NCBI GenBank assembly: GCA_037127315.1 | Contig: JBBBDQ010000398.1 | Location: 5,208,501 to 5,272,500, forward strand | Source: Ascarosepion bandense | Lineage: Eukaryota > Mollusca > Cephalopoda > Sepiida > Sepiidae | Direction of reading: 5' to 3' | DNA length: 64,000 nt | Shown here: one piece after another, positions 1 through 10,724 of the stretch | Position numbering within the stretch: position 1 is the first letter of the stretch | Layout of the letters: each line of letters starts with the position of its first letter | The notes under the pieces: model-generated | What the model saw: only the letters and a program-made list of their open reading frames with translations | Told to the model about the DNA's origin: nothing | Database searches by the model: none | Program-made: the position numbers and the translations under genes

Positions 1-149
1 ATACCTTTGCGTACAATACAACCGCTATTTACCTTCATGTATTGCGCTGCTGGGGGTACGTTGGCAAAGATTTTTGGATGCCAATGAGGATTACTTTGAG
101 GAATAACGGCTTGTCAAATTTGCTGCATATTTTTTTTTTCTAATAAATA

Positions 150-540
150 AAAAACAACACGAAAACCTTACTTACTTTTTATAACTTTTTCATGACAATT
201 TTTCTGGAAAGCTTTCCATCTTGGATCTTCGACTGCATGAATTTAAGCATGTCACTAAATTGGCAAGTAATTTTATTGCTGAATTAGCTAGATGTAACAG
301 ACACTTCTATTCTAAAAGTGTCTTCCGCGCACTTCTCATCTGTGAAAATACCTTTCAATTTCTTGTTTCTCTCAATACTACAAACCTCAAAAATTTAAAT
401 GCAGCACTAATCGCCATATTGTTTTTCTGAATTGTGTTGTTTTATTGTTCTTTCTACTCACTCAATTTTTTTTTCACTTTCAATAAGCCTTCGCGTCCTT
501 CCGGCATTATTGCTCAGCGTGGGGTGAAACGTTAAAGGAA
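150..540 (+). mobile_element. 3' fragment of jockey/CR1-like LINE (diverged subfamily)
   Basis: The translated text keeps faint traces of the C-terminal tail of the LINE reverse-transcriptase protein seen elsewhere in the window (Phe-rich stretch near 180-215, Arg/Phe/Tyr patch near 290-330). The stretch near 505-535 matches the LINE terminal signature (GCATTATTGCTCAGCGTGGG followed by GTGAAACGTTAAAG). It is a heavily decayed, 5'-truncated copy. Bases 1-150 show nothing I recognise. Confidence 0.5.
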
Positions 541-639
541 CCTAACTAAGAAGATATTTGTTATTGGAGATGCACCCCTTTTTGCACATAAGAATGGACT
601 CGCCTGATATGTACAAATAATCCTGCCAAAACAGAGAAC

Positions 640-860
640 GGGGAGCGTTTGTCACGGAGAGTTTTCTCGCTGCGACTACATCTCTCACTGTCAGCCCTCT
701 GCCTTCGGGCAGAGGGCGCTCTCTGCTTCCGAGCAGAGAACAATAACCCAGTCGTGGTTCTGCCGAAGGGTAGAAGGACGACTGGGGAAAAATAGACAGG
801 TATTTTTTGGTCGGGCCATATAGCCCGGAAATTCCCACTCATAAACTGACCATGTGTCAC
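640..860. other. GC-rich block with consecutive strong hairpins
   Basis: Within AT-rich surroundings this block holds four adjacent inverted repeats. 694-717 is a perfect 10-bp stem closed by C(TTCG)G. 720-739 is an 8-bp stem with loop TCCG. 747-755 pairs with 778-786 (9 bp). Near 813-828, CGGGC pairs with GCCCG. Two overlapping minus-strand reading frames of about 98 codons run through it, but they match no family I know and are best explained by low AT content. No hammerhead core or tRNA boxes are visible. It could be a structured RNA or a foldback element. Confidence 0.45.
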
Positions 861-1310
861 ATGTTGCCCTTAGTGGGATGGACAGAAAAAAAAATGGTCT
901 TCCGCGGATGTTTCACACTTTCCCTGATTACGCATACGTCGTCTCTTGGACTTATTTTTCTCTTCCGATCGCATTTTTCTTAATGTTTTAAACTCATGGA
1001 TCCATTTGTTTCTTCGCCTCTATGACATGATTTTCAGTGTAAAGGCTGACATTAATAATATCTGCGAACTCTCTGTAAGGTTTGCCAGTGTGTTGGCGCA
1101 ACGTTATAATTTTAATACGCTTCCATGGAGTAACGTCCATCGCAGACAATGAGCGAAGGAAATTAGTCGACATTTGAGAAAAAGTGACTGGGCGTGATAA
1201 AAATCTGATGCAATCACGGATGACGGAATATTCTACAAGATCTATCAAATGTCAACTTCTATCCTGAAAAAAAGATGAATATTAGTGTAAACCAATGCAA
1301 ATGGCATTAT

Positions 1311-2735
1311 CTTTTTTTTTAATCATTTCACCCTAAGCAAGGCAGTACCGCCACTGATGTGCAGAGGGCTACATAGGAGAGTTAAAGTTTTAGACAGAAA
1401 AAGAGTGAAGACAAAGACGAACCAGCTGCAGGAGGTGAAAAAGAAAAGGCAAGAGAAGGATATAAACACACTAGTGAAGACAGTTACGAAGGTAGAGAGA
1501 AAGAAAAGAACAAGATACACGGTGTGATGTAGAAAGGGCTGGAGTTAAGTGAATAAGAGATGGGAATTGACTTTGCATTTAAATTAATGGATGTTACAGC
1601 CGTCAGGAAAACAAGTATGTGGAAGGGAGTTCCACAAGCGGAAAGCGCGAGAAAAGAATCTGATGGAGTAGAATTTTCGCCTGCATTTGGTTGATCTAAC
1701 TGTAAAAGGGTGAGACCTAGTTCCAGTCTGAATGACCGAGTAAATTTTGTGGAGTGACCTAAGTTCGTCAGAGCAGAAGCCATGAAAATATTCATAGAAG
1801 AGACAGAGGGAAACAACCTCCCGCCGATGAGAAAGTGGTTGGTGTCGTGCTGCCAGGTCGGGACCAGTCACATTACAGATTCTTCTTTGGAGCCTGTCGA
1901 GAACACTGAGACTAACAGCAGTGGCGCCTGGCCAGATATCACAACAGTATTCCATGCACGGTCGAATGGTTGATTTGTATATGTGCAAGATGCATCCAGG
2001 CGGATGCATTCAAGCGGAAAAACACCTCCTTGCCCGACACAGTGACCCAACTTTCCTAGCAGTGGATTTCGCTATTAATTCACGTAATGATTGCACTTGA
2101 GGTCGGAAGAAGGGGTAAGACGCGGAGGCACAGTGTATTGCTTTCGCGGAAACTTGCTTGGTCCATGCTTATGGTTTGCAGGAGATATTGCCTGTGATGA
2201 TTGAAAGAGAGGAGTTTCGTTTTAGAGGCTTTGAAATTTACGAGCATGTTTCCTACAGTAATACACCACTGGGCGTAGTGCCTTCTCGAGATCAGCAACG
2301 AGGTTATGTTTGTCAGCCTCACCGGATGTCTTACTAATGTGGGAGTAGATGGTGGTGTCATCTTCATAGATGCCTACTTCGGATTTGATCATGTCTGGGA
2401 GATCTTTTATGAAGATAAGAAAGAGCGTCGGGGCTAAGATAGAGCCCTGGGGAACATCAGCGTTTGTGCGGTCGAATGTGGAGGGATGCACATTCAAGAC
2501 TACAATCTTAATGCAGTTAGATAGGAATGATTGTATCAGATCAAGCAAGGGTCCTGCGATACCATAGCCCAAAGCTTGTGCAAGAGGCCAGCGTGCCAAA
2601 CCCTATCAAAAGCCTTGGAGATATCCAGGGAATCTGCACTTATCGAGGGCCTGGTATATGTACTCCGTGATGGTCGTTAGCGTATCAGCAGTAGACCTGG
2701 CAAAGCGGAATCCATACTGTCTAGGAAAATAGAAA
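1311..2735 (-). mobile_element. 5'-truncated jockey/CR1-like LINE with broken RT
   Basis: Read on the minus strand, this runs from fingers/palm RT motifs (QYGFR near 2725, DISKAFDRVW near 2625, PQGSILAPTLFLIF near 2440, then YEDDTTIYS near 2350). It continues through the conserved C-terminal tail (about 2009-1584) into a 3' UTR that ends in a poly-A tail (T-run 1312-1320). The catalytic YADD box reads YEDD, and coding is broken into three frames, so the copy is dead. It is one of at least 15 fragments of this LINE in the window. The clade name is from motif style; a tree would be needed to place it. Confidence 0.8.
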
Positions 2736-3424
2736 TTGTTTACATAATATCACCTAGGGGCTCTAAAATTGACGTATGGTGAAAGAAAGGAAACCAAAGC
2801 TGCTGTTTCAACTAATTTGCACAAAAGTGTATTGGCATCAGCAACACCCACACAATACAAAAGTTAAGGTTTCACAATCCACCATTCAAATTAGTAATTT
2901 AAGAGCAGAAACCATACCATAAAATGCAATTCACTCATCAGCGATAAGAATGGGAAGGTCAGATTGGAATTTGCAAGGAATTACAAAGATGAGCTACAAA
3001 GGTTCTGGAAGAATAATGAGACCATGATTAATTGAAATTATGGAAACGCAGAACGGAAGTTTCAGCTTATGGACCTAAAGCTTACGAGCTCACCTATGAA
3101 GTCAAATGGAGTTAGTGTCTTGGCTTCAGTTTGCATTTCTGCTTCCGGAACAGGCAAATTATATTTATTGATGATGTTACCCATGATGCTCACAGCAGAA
3201 TGAATTCAGAAACATTATCATCTGCTAATTTGCATCCAAGTTAATCGGATGGAAGTTTATCATACAACACAACATCCTAATAACACAGCTAAGGAATTCA
3301 TGAGAGGAAATAAAGTGTATAGGTTTAAATTGGTCATGTCAGTCGCCGGACCAGAACCCAATAGAGCATGTATTTAATACATTGAACAGGAAACTGAAGA
3401 AAGAAATTCTCTAAGACAAACAAT

Positions 3425-3425
<1 letters not shown>
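2736..3425. other. No recognisable feature
   Basis: AT-rich sequence between a LINE and a microsatellite. No convincing long reading frame, RNA box or repeat was seen here. Confidence 0.4.

Positions 3426-3500
<75 letters not shown>
3426..3500. repeat. (AT)n followed by (AG)n microsatellite
   Basis: About 44 bases of alternating AT run directly into about 28 bases of GA. This compound array abuts the SINE-B copy at 3499. An (AT)n/SINE-B association recurs at 3770, 4010 and 58300. Confidence 0.9.
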
Positions 3501-3502
<2 letters not shown>

Positions 3503-3720
3503 TACGCGGACAGATCTTTCGCTGTATCACAGCTCATCAGAACGGTTAGACATCCAATTGCTTCTAGTCATGATTGTAGCCCGACCGAATTCTTCCTCCG
3601 GTCTATGGGCGCTCGGTAGAAAAAGGCTGACTTTAGCGTGTTATATAGAATGTAAACACACGCCAGTAGCTGAGAGTGCTCAAATTCATTACTAAATGAA
3701 CGATATGTAGATGCGTGAGT
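3499..3720 (-). mobile_element. tRNA-derived SINE, family B, copy 1
   Basis: Related to the copies at 3787-4012 and 58306-58437. On the minus strand the family shows a tRNA-like A box (TAGCCCATAGGTAGAATC in copy 2) and a B box (GGGTTTCAATCC in copy 2). A conserved tail follows (CTGATGAGCTGTGATACAGC). This copy has lost part of its box region. Family B is distinct from the commoner SINE family A. Confidence 0.65.
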
Positions 3721-3786
3721 ATCTACTATTTAAATAAACTATACCATTCCTCCAAAGTGCATAATCGGAATTATATATATACGGAT

Positions 3787-4008
3787 AGTCATCCGCAGAC
3801 AGATTTGTTTCGCTGTATCACAGCTCATCAGTACGGTTAGACTCCGATTGCTTTTAAATCAGGATTGAAACCCGACCGAATTGGCGTCAGTCGGCGATTC
3901 TACCTATGGGCTATGAGCGCTCGGTAAAAGAAGGCAGACTTTTTTAGCGCGTATATTATCATCATACACACCCAATAGCCAGAGTGCTTTAATTCTTTAC
4001 TGAATGAG

Positions 4009-4012
<4 letters not shown>
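3787..4012 (-). mobile_element. tRNA-derived SINE, family B, copy 2
   Basis: The most complete family-B copy. On the minus strand the A box TAGCCCATAGGTAGAATC (near 3902) is followed by the B box GGGTTTCAATCC (near 3868). The pol III boxes are spaced as in a tRNA. The tail ends CTGATGAGCTGTGATACAGC near 3812-3831. The upstream edge lies against an (AT)n array. Confidence 0.7.
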
Positions 4013-4090
<78 letters not shown>

Positions 4091-4092
4091 AG
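4011..4092. repeat. (AT)n then (AAAG)n microsatellite
   Basis: A pure AT run is followed by about 11 AAAG units, directly downstream of a SINE-B copy. Confidence 0.9.
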
Positions 4093-4408
4093 TTTTTAAG
4101 AATACTAAATTCTGTAAGCTTGGCTGAGCGGTTTTATGTAACGGTTATAGCTATATTTACAAATGCTTTATAACAATATTGTGCACTATTCCTCTATTGA
4201 CTATTGCAAGATTAAAACAATGCAGACACACACGCACTTTCTCTAACTTTTTTCTCCCTCTCTTTTTCTCTCTCACACACAAACACACATAGTGATTCTG
4301 TGAATAAATAAATTTCATTGCATTCAACCTTCTGGCTGAATCAGTTTTAATATTTAATATTAAAATGCTCCGTCTGGATTTACCTCTAAGCCGTTTCTTT
4401 CTTTATAA

Positions 4409-4410
<2 letters not shown>

Positions 4411-4450
<40 letters not shown>
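4411..4450. repeat. (AT)n microsatellite
   Basis: About 19 AT units with no interruptions seen. Confidence 0.9.
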
Positions 4451-4451
<1 letters not shown>

Positions 4452-4693
4452 AGGTAATCCAATAGATTTACAATTGCGAGTTCTCCGGTATTTACTTTTT
4501 AATAAAAGTGCTCAATACAAGTAATATTGTAAAGCTTATTATAAATAAATTCATTATTTTTTATCTAAATTTAATATAATTCTCACAACAATTATCTAAC
4601 ATTGTCTGATGACGAGGTAAAAATCTCCATACATAGAAATTTCTGTGTGGCAATGTAAACTATATTAATTTTAAACAAAAAAAAAAAATTTAA

Positions 4694-4705
<12 letters not shown>

Positions 4706-4782
<77 letters not shown>

Positions 4783-4783
4783 A
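4706..4783. repeat. (AT)n-(TG)n compound microsatellite
   Basis: A long AT run passes into about 14 TG units, a common slippage boundary. Confidence 0.9.
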
Positions 4784-4815
4784 TTAAAAAATTACTAAAG
4801 AATAGCAGGTGTGTA

Positions 4816-4920
4816 TAAGCTTGGATGAGCCGGTGGTGTAATGAATAATGGCTCGGATTTTTTGATCGGAATCCTGAGCTCCAATTCCGGTTGTGTTCGA
4901 AATATTCACGTACTCGAAAA
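4816..4920 (+). repeat. Possible tRNA-like SINE fragment
   Basis: Contains a weak A-box-like GGTGGTGTAATG and a B-box-like GAGCTCCAATTCCGG about 45 bases apart. A second related copy was not found in the window, so this is tentative. Confidence 0.25.
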
Positions 4921-5370
4921 TGAACTTTGGTAAAGATATCAATGCACCTCTTTTCTTTCCCAGCTCTGAGTTAAACATTGGATATTCTATCACTAAACAA
5001 TTATTATTTTTCTTTTTACTCCCTGGATTTAAATAACCCGCCAAGAGTGTATAAAACTGTGGAAAGCGAATCAATATACAAAACTATGCAACGTATTTCC
5101 ATTTGTAATCTATATTTTGTTATTACTTAAAACGTTATTTTTATCGGGTACTCGTATTGGAATAGACGCACTGTCATTTTTTTAACATCTTTCTCTACAA
5201 AGGGAGATACAGGTTCGAATCCTTTCTTATGGCCTATTTTCATCATTACGTTTTTTTGACTGCCGATGACAGTAGAAAATATTAACACTGTTTATAAAAA
5301 TGGCGCGTCTACTAAAATATATGTATTCCCTAAAATAAGATTTGACATAAAGAAATATAGATCGATACAG

Positions 5371-5437
5371 AGAGAAGAAGAAGAAGAAGAAGAAGAAGAA
5401 GAAGAAGAAGAAGAAGAAGAAGAAGAAGAAGAAGAAA
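5371..5437 (+). repeat. (GAA)n microsatellite
   Basis: About 21 GAA/AGA units. The poly-Glu and poly-Phe reading frames across it are artefacts of the repeat. Confidence 0.95.
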
Positions 5438-5489
5438 CGAGATGTAAATACCTTTCTGCTTCGGTGTATGAAGTGATAATTAAATGTCA

Positions 5490-5945
5490 TTGAATTTGAA
5501 GAGATCTATTACACTGCTTATCTTTCAAGTAACCCAGTCCTTCCAGGTCCTGATGCATACTTGCTCAACAACTTTTCCCAATCAGATATGTCCTTTACAA
5601 GATCGCTGGAGGTTATAACTTTTATCTGGTACCATGATGTTAACAGCGGTTGCTTTAACTAGAACAAATTACTTGATGTAGGCCCTGCTGAGCAAAATTG
5701 TCGCTCACATGCAAGACATAAATGCTTAATGTGATTTAAATCTGGAGGGTTTGGCAATCATAGCAACAAACTGCACTTTATCAACTTCCTGACACTATTT
5801 CCTAACGACACGTTCAGTGTGCCTGAATACATTATTGTGCAGTGAGATGCTGTTGTCAATGTAGAACGTTATAGATATTAAGCGGGGTTCTATGTCTTCA
5901 GTGATATTGATGTGGATCGTAGGTAATGTATACATTTCCCATGAT
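5490..5945 (-). pseudogene. Degenerate Tc1/mariner transposase C-terminus
   Basis: In minus-strand translation the stretch near 5745 reads NPPDLNHIKHL, which corresponds to the family hallmark SPDLNPIEHLW around the third catalytic acidic residue. Downstream text (CERQFCSAGPTSSNL, then LKQ, then a W-x-x-I segment and the K-Y-A-S-G tail) follows the usual order of a Tc1 transposase C-terminus. Stops and frameshifts interrupt it, and no terminal inverted repeats were identified. It is an old, immobile copy. Confidence 0.6.
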
Positions 5946-6099
5946 TCAGACAACAGATAAAATGAAAGAGAATGTGTGTTACCTACGTAATGGGTAGATC
6001 AAAATTAAGCAGGGATATAAATGGCATTATCTGAAAAATGCGCGTACAATTGCAGAGAATAGTGCAACACAAAATGATTGGTCTTTATCAAAAGAAAAT

Positions 6100-6335
6100 A
6101 GTGTGAAGTATGAACTAGACATGGGTGACGTCGAAATTACTCAGGAACGGAAATCCCGCTATCTAGTATTAAGAGGCGACAGATTGTATAAAACACAATG
6201 TTTGAATGTCAACAAAAAAGAAAGCTCGAAAAGCGAACGACGTATAGGGGATGTCGAAATGACGCAGAAAATGAAATTTCTATAACAAGAAAGTGTACTA
6301 ACAGACGACGTGAAGTGTAACACAGTAGGTACCTC
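6100..6335 (+). repeat. 120-bp repeat family D, diverged copies
   Basis: Shares with 7905-8160 and 8945-9610 the recurring phrases GACGTCGAAAT, GAACGGAAAT and AACAGACGACG...AAGTGTAACA. Two imperfect units are present here. A 60-codon reading frame inside is judged to be incidental. Confidence 0.5.
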
Positions 6336-7904
6336 CATTAAATCGCTTAAAAACAGCACAGTATGAATAAAAACAGTCTCTAACTTTATAAAAACAAACT
6401 TTTGCCATCAAAATGTTTACATTATTATTAAGAAGAAAGATCAAAGTAATTTTTAATTATTTTTTGAAATCTTTTAATCCCTTCTAACATGTCCGAAATT
6501 TTTGCAAGAAAATCTTGTTTTGATGAGAGTTAGCGGGTAACCAAAACGTTACGACTGTTTACACTGAAAAACGTAATGATTACATCACACACTTTTTTCC
6601 AGTGACAAACACATTAATTTGGAAATCTAGCAAAAATCAAATAATTGTCGGATTTTAATGAAACTTTCAGTACTTAATTACAAACAAATGAAATTATTTT
6701 TGAAATTATTATGTTTTAAAAATTTTGGTATTTTTTTAACCCATGATACTCTCTCTCCTCGTAAATTCAAGAAATTTTAATTTGTTGCGGTTTATGATTT
6801 TATTAGTTAAACGCAGGACTCATTTGGAAATATAAGCCATCTATTTTTTAATTTGGCCTCTGTATCCTAAAACCTGCTCTAAAAAGTAAAATAAAAAAGG
6901 CAATAAAACTCTTATATTATTTAATTTAATACTCTTTTAATGTTCGGATAAATAATAAAAATTAAGGGCGTTATAGTCTGTATAGTCTGAAGAAAATTTT
7001 TTTTTTCGATTACTAATGAAATTTTTTAAAAAATTGTTCTCATTTTTTTATTATAATAATTTATAAAATTTCAAAAATATTTTTAATATCAACAATGATT
7101 TTTTGAGGTTAGATTTTTTTAGTTAAGAATTGATGATTATATTACCTATGAAAAAATTGAAAAGTTTAAGAAAAATCTTTTGGCTTTCATATTTTTAAAA
7201 TAATATTTTTGTGCATTTGACGTTTTTTTTGTATGGTAATTTCTATGTGCAAATTAAATTGTCAGAGTTTTCTCCCTTAACATGAAAAAATATTTGTACT
7301 ATTTTGTCACTTATAAACGACATACATTTTTATCTGTAATCAAGAACCTGTCAATACGTTATTGATATAGGGAGGACAGGTCAAAGAGTTAAAATCTGTG
7401 ATTAATAAAAAGTTTTATTCTAAATTACATGCTGTAAATAGTAATACTTGTGTAAATCAGGTTAATTTAACATAAAATTTGCTAATTTTCCAAAAATAAT
7501 GTATCACAGATGTATATTCTATTTTTGCGAGATTTTAAAAACCTAGAATTAATTTTGTTTACAAATGTTTCGGTCGCTAAAAAATGACGGCAAAATTCAA
7601 AAATTGAAAAAAAATCTCAAATTTTTATATTCCAATAAATATAGTTTCTGTTTGAAATAAACCAGGGTATTTTGCTTAATGTAAATAGCAAATTTAATCA
7701 TTTAGATTTCAATTAAGACTAAAATAAAACTTTCAAGAGACGTTTTTCATTTTTTTTAGATTCAGGTTAAAAGTTAATTATCGAAAATGACTGGAGGTAC
7801 CAATAACACCGTGTTTGCTCATCATCAAAAGAGATACCCCGAATTGTAAACTACGTATTGAAGACCTCAGAGTCACAGAGAAACACACATTTCTACACTT
7901 AAAA
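6336..7904. other. AT-rich, no recognisable feature
   Basis: About 1.5 kb of very AT-rich sequence with many homopolymer A/T runs. No reading frame over 60 codons, no RNA gene signature and no copy of the window's repeat families was seen. Confidence 0.5.
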
Positions 7905-8165
7905 AAAACGGACGACGAAAAGTGTAACAGTGTTAGGACGTAAGCATGAGACGCAGTTTAAAATGTGAATTGCATATTGACCATGTCGGAATCGCAGATG
8001 AACAGAAATTACGTAGGAAGTGTACAAACAGACGATGGAAAGTGTAATAGTGCTTGAGCGTACGCATAAGACGCGGTTTGACTTGTGAACTTCATATTGG
8101 CAGCGTCAAAATCACACATGAACCGAAATTCCTCTACGTAGAAAGTGTATATGTAGTGATTAAAA
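7905..8165 (+). repeat. Two tandem units of 120-bp repeat family D
   Basis: Starts of the phrase GACGACG/GACGATG lie at 7911 and 8031, giving a period of 120. Shared phrases are AAGTGTAA, TAAGACGC and GTAGGAAGTGTA. The same unit reappears at 8945 and 9503, on either side of a Helitron. Confidence 0.65.
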
Positions 8166-8598
8166 CAAGTTTAAAATTCAAATGCTAAACGCTAACGCAT
8201 TGATTCTGTTAGAATAAACCAATTTATTCGAATTTACAAAACTGTTGCTTACCACACACAAAACTCGCGAATTTTCGCACCTCAATGCGAAATGTTTTTC
8301 GGCAAATAGAAAACTAGGAAACATCTAAAAATAAAATAGAAAGGCCAGAATCACATCCGGGAACGAATTCCCAAATGACATTTTGGAGCCTCACTAACGA
8401 AATAAATAGGGAGCAAATTAGCTTTCGCAAGAGAGAAATGAGACATGCATAATTAACACGTCCCTTGACAAATGTCAAGCGATCACTATTATTGTCTCTA
8501 TCTTTCTCTCTCACATCTCATCTTTCACCTCTCACCTCACACCTCCTTCCTTTTCACCATTTAACCTGAGCGATAACTTCAAAGACAACAATAAATGC

Positions 8599-8620
8599 TC
8601 ATACATACATACATACATAC
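8599..8620 (+). repeat. (CATA)n microsatellite
   Basis: Five CATA units. The neighbouring 8166-8940 holds no recognisable feature. Confidence 0.8.
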
Positions 8621-8944
8621 GTTGCTGCCTACGTACACTTAAACTCACTCTTGTAAGGACTCATACGAACTCTTGATACCCTTAACTGTTTCTCATTGAA
8701 CGTTCACTTCTGCCAATTCATGTTATTTATTTTCAATTATAAAATTCTATTTAAACATACAAAAGGTATACATTTATTCTTGCACACATTCCAATCTCCA
8801 ACTTTCTGATGATAGCGAATAATCCTGAGTTATAGGGAGTTCGGTTATGTTTCAAACAAGCCTATTTAATAAATTTTAACCATCTCCCTACTTCTACACT
8901 CCGACGTCGATAAAGAACACGCCATGAAGAATCACTTCTACATA

Positions 8945-9031
8945 CTAACTGATTACAGAAAGTGTAATACTATTTGAACGTATGTATAAGACGCTGTTTA
9001 TAATGTCGACTACGTATTGGCGACGTCGAAA
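8945..9031 (+). repeat. Left part of a family-D unit split by a Helitron
   Basis: Carries AAGTGTAATAC, AAGACGC and GCGACGTCGAAA, then stops exactly where the Helitron begins. The unit resumes at 9503 with TCGAAGATGGACGGAAATTC, so the original unit can be read across the insertion. Confidence 0.65.
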
Positions 9032-9134
9032 TCTAAACTTATTTATAAATGGAACTTTGTCTGTGAGTGTGTGTGTCTGTGTGTGTGTATTCGTTACCTA
9101 TAGACTCCGAAACGAGTGAACAGATTTTCTTTTA
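9032..9134 (+). mobile_element. Extra Helitron 5' end (partial)
   Basis: Begins TCTAAACTTATTTATAAATG and includes the (GT)-rich run and CTATAGACTCCGAAACG. It breaks off after about 100 bases where a second 5' end starts. It looks like a tandem 5' terminus or a Helitron inserted into a Helitron. Confidence 0.65.
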
Positions 9135-9502
9135 TCTAAACTTATTTATAAATAGAACTTTGTCTTTGTGTGTGTATGTGTCTGTTCGTTACCTATAGAC
9201 GCCGAAACGGCTGAACCGATTTTCTTGAAAATTTACACAGTTGTACTATAAGCGTCTGCGAGTGTTCTTAGCTAGATTTTTTGTCGAGGTACCCCCAGTA
9301 AATATTGAAAATTGATAATCGAAAAATCGGGTTATAGAAGGAGTGGTCCGATTTTAATCAAATTTGATACGCTTATAGACAAAGACATAAGAAACGATAT
9401 TCAGAAGTTTCAAGGTTGCAGTTCTTACAATAGTGCAGAAAATCGATAATATATATATAAAAGCTTTCATTACACCCGAGCAACGACTGGCTGTACTGCT
9501 AG
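9135..9502 (+). mobile_element. Non-autonomous Helitron, 368 bp
   Basis: Starts with TC after an A and ends with CTAG before a T, the expected A^T insertion and CTRR end. Shared blocks are CCGAAACGGCTGAACCGATT near the 5' end and GTCCGATTTTAATCAAATTT in the body. A GC hairpin region precedes the 3' terminus, although here the hairpin is mutated (CCCGAGCAACGACTGGC). No Rep/helicase coding is present. The central block found in the longer copies is deleted after an (AT)n tract. Confidence 0.75.
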
Positions 9503-9612
9503 TCGAAGATGGACGGAAATTCCACTACGTAGGAAATGTATGAACAGACGATTTAATGTGTAACACACAATGTTTGGTTGTCAGCGAAAAAGGCACTCCG
9601 AAATGTGACTAG
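9503..9612 (+). repeat. Right part of the split family-D unit
   Basis: Continues the family-D unit after the Helitron, with CTACGTAGGAAATGTATGAA and CAGACGATTTAATG. It also matches the 6180-6215 text (ACACAATGTTTG). Confidence 0.6.
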
Positions 9613-9737
9613 GGGCAACGGAAATTTTGCATTTGAAACTGGAAGGTATAATGTTGCATTGAAGTATGTCTTCTAAACTAGGCAAACAAAGAAGCATCTT
9701 CTGAACTATGTATTTTTAAATCTACACTTTAGTAAAA

Positions 9738-9812
9738 CTTTTTTTTTCTTTTTTTAATCGTATCACCCCGAGCAAGGCGATAACGCCACTGATGTGCAGG
9801 GGGCTACGTAAG
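9738..9812 (-). mobile_element. LINE 3'-terminal fragment
   Basis: On the minus strand it ends in the LINE signature with the terminal hairpin GGCGATAACGCC and a poly-A tail. Only about 75 bases match the LINE. The adjoining 9813-10195 is a tandem repeat instead of normal LINE 3' UTR. Confidence 0.7.
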
Positions 9813-10195
9813 AGTGAAAAGATTGGAAAAGAGAAAACCGGAGACCACATCCTAAACAGGGAACAAGAGATGAGCCTTTTCTTCTGTTCAATAGACGTGG
9901 GTGGAGTGTGAACCGGGCGATAGTTTAGTCTATCTACTCCAATTGAAAAAAAAAAGAAAAGGAGTGAGAAGATTGGAAAAGAGAAAGCCGGAAACCACAT
10001 CCTAAACTGGGAACAAGAGATGAGCCTCTTCAACAATTCAATAGACGTGGGTGGAGTGTGAACTGGGCGATAGTTCAGTCTATCTACTCTAATTGAAAAA
10101 AAATGCAGTGAGAAGATTGGAAAAATAAAGCCGGAAACCACATCTTAAACAGGGAACAAGGGATGAGCCTCTTCATCTACTCCAATTGAGAAAAT
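9813..10195. repeat. 147-bp tandem repeat, about 2.6 units
   Basis: Units begin near 9815, 9962 and 10107. Shared text includes GATTGGAAAA, GGGAACAAGAGATGAGCC and CAATAGACGTGGGTGGAGTG. The last unit is partial and internally deleted. A shorter relative (CTTCTGTTCAAAAGACTGTGG) lies at 60628 beside another LINE-tail repeat, so this may be the 3' UTR of a LINE variant. Confidence 0.75.
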
Positions 10196-10479
10196 TAAAC
10201 ACTTTTCTCATAATGAGAAATAATTTGAAGTGAAATAGGTTTTTTTTATTATTATTAAAGATAGAAAACATGTGCAAATTTTCAGTGACATTTAAAGATA
10301 ATTGCAATATGGAGAATGTGTGTTGTAGTGCTGTGGATATCGACTCCGACGGCGAAGAATCTTTGGAAAGAAAATGTCTTCTAGATTACTTATTACGAAG
10401 ATAAAAATGATTACTTCGGCATTTCGATGTCGCGTAATGGTCAACAAACTTCTCTCGTTAGATGAATTACGAGTGAGTG

Positions 10480-10722
10480 GTGGGTTCCATGTTCATTGTA
10501 GTGCAATGGATATCGGCTCGGAATTAGAACTGAGAGAGCCGAGTTCAAATTCCAGTTGAATTGGTTGCATTCTTTTACGCACAAATATATTTGGAAAATG
10601 TTTTAATCCATCTATTTTTTCTTCAGCTATGGGTTGAATAGCGAGACAGATTTGGCTCTATAGCCGTTGTTGGCGACTAGTCTACGCAGAAAGAAAGAGT
10701 AACCTAACGCGGGGAAATTTCG
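10480..10722 (+). mobile_element. tRNA-derived SINE, family A, 3'-truncated
   Basis: A box region GTAGTGCAATGGATATC, B box GAGTTCAAATTCC, and the family core (CTATGGGTTGAATAGC, GGCTCTATAGCC). It stops after CGGGGA near 10722. A partial SINE head (GTGTTGTAGTGCTGTGGATA) also lies at 10319-10345. Confidence 0.8.
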
Positions 10723-10724
10723 AA

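Noticed and set aside
5205..5222. Perfect B-box-like GGTTCGAATCC
   Set aside because: No A box at a suitable distance and no cloverleaf could be drawn. Possibly a remnant of a tRNA-like SINE, but unsupported.
5227..5493. Poly-Phe and poly-Glu frames
   Set aside because: Translations of the (GAA)n microsatellite.
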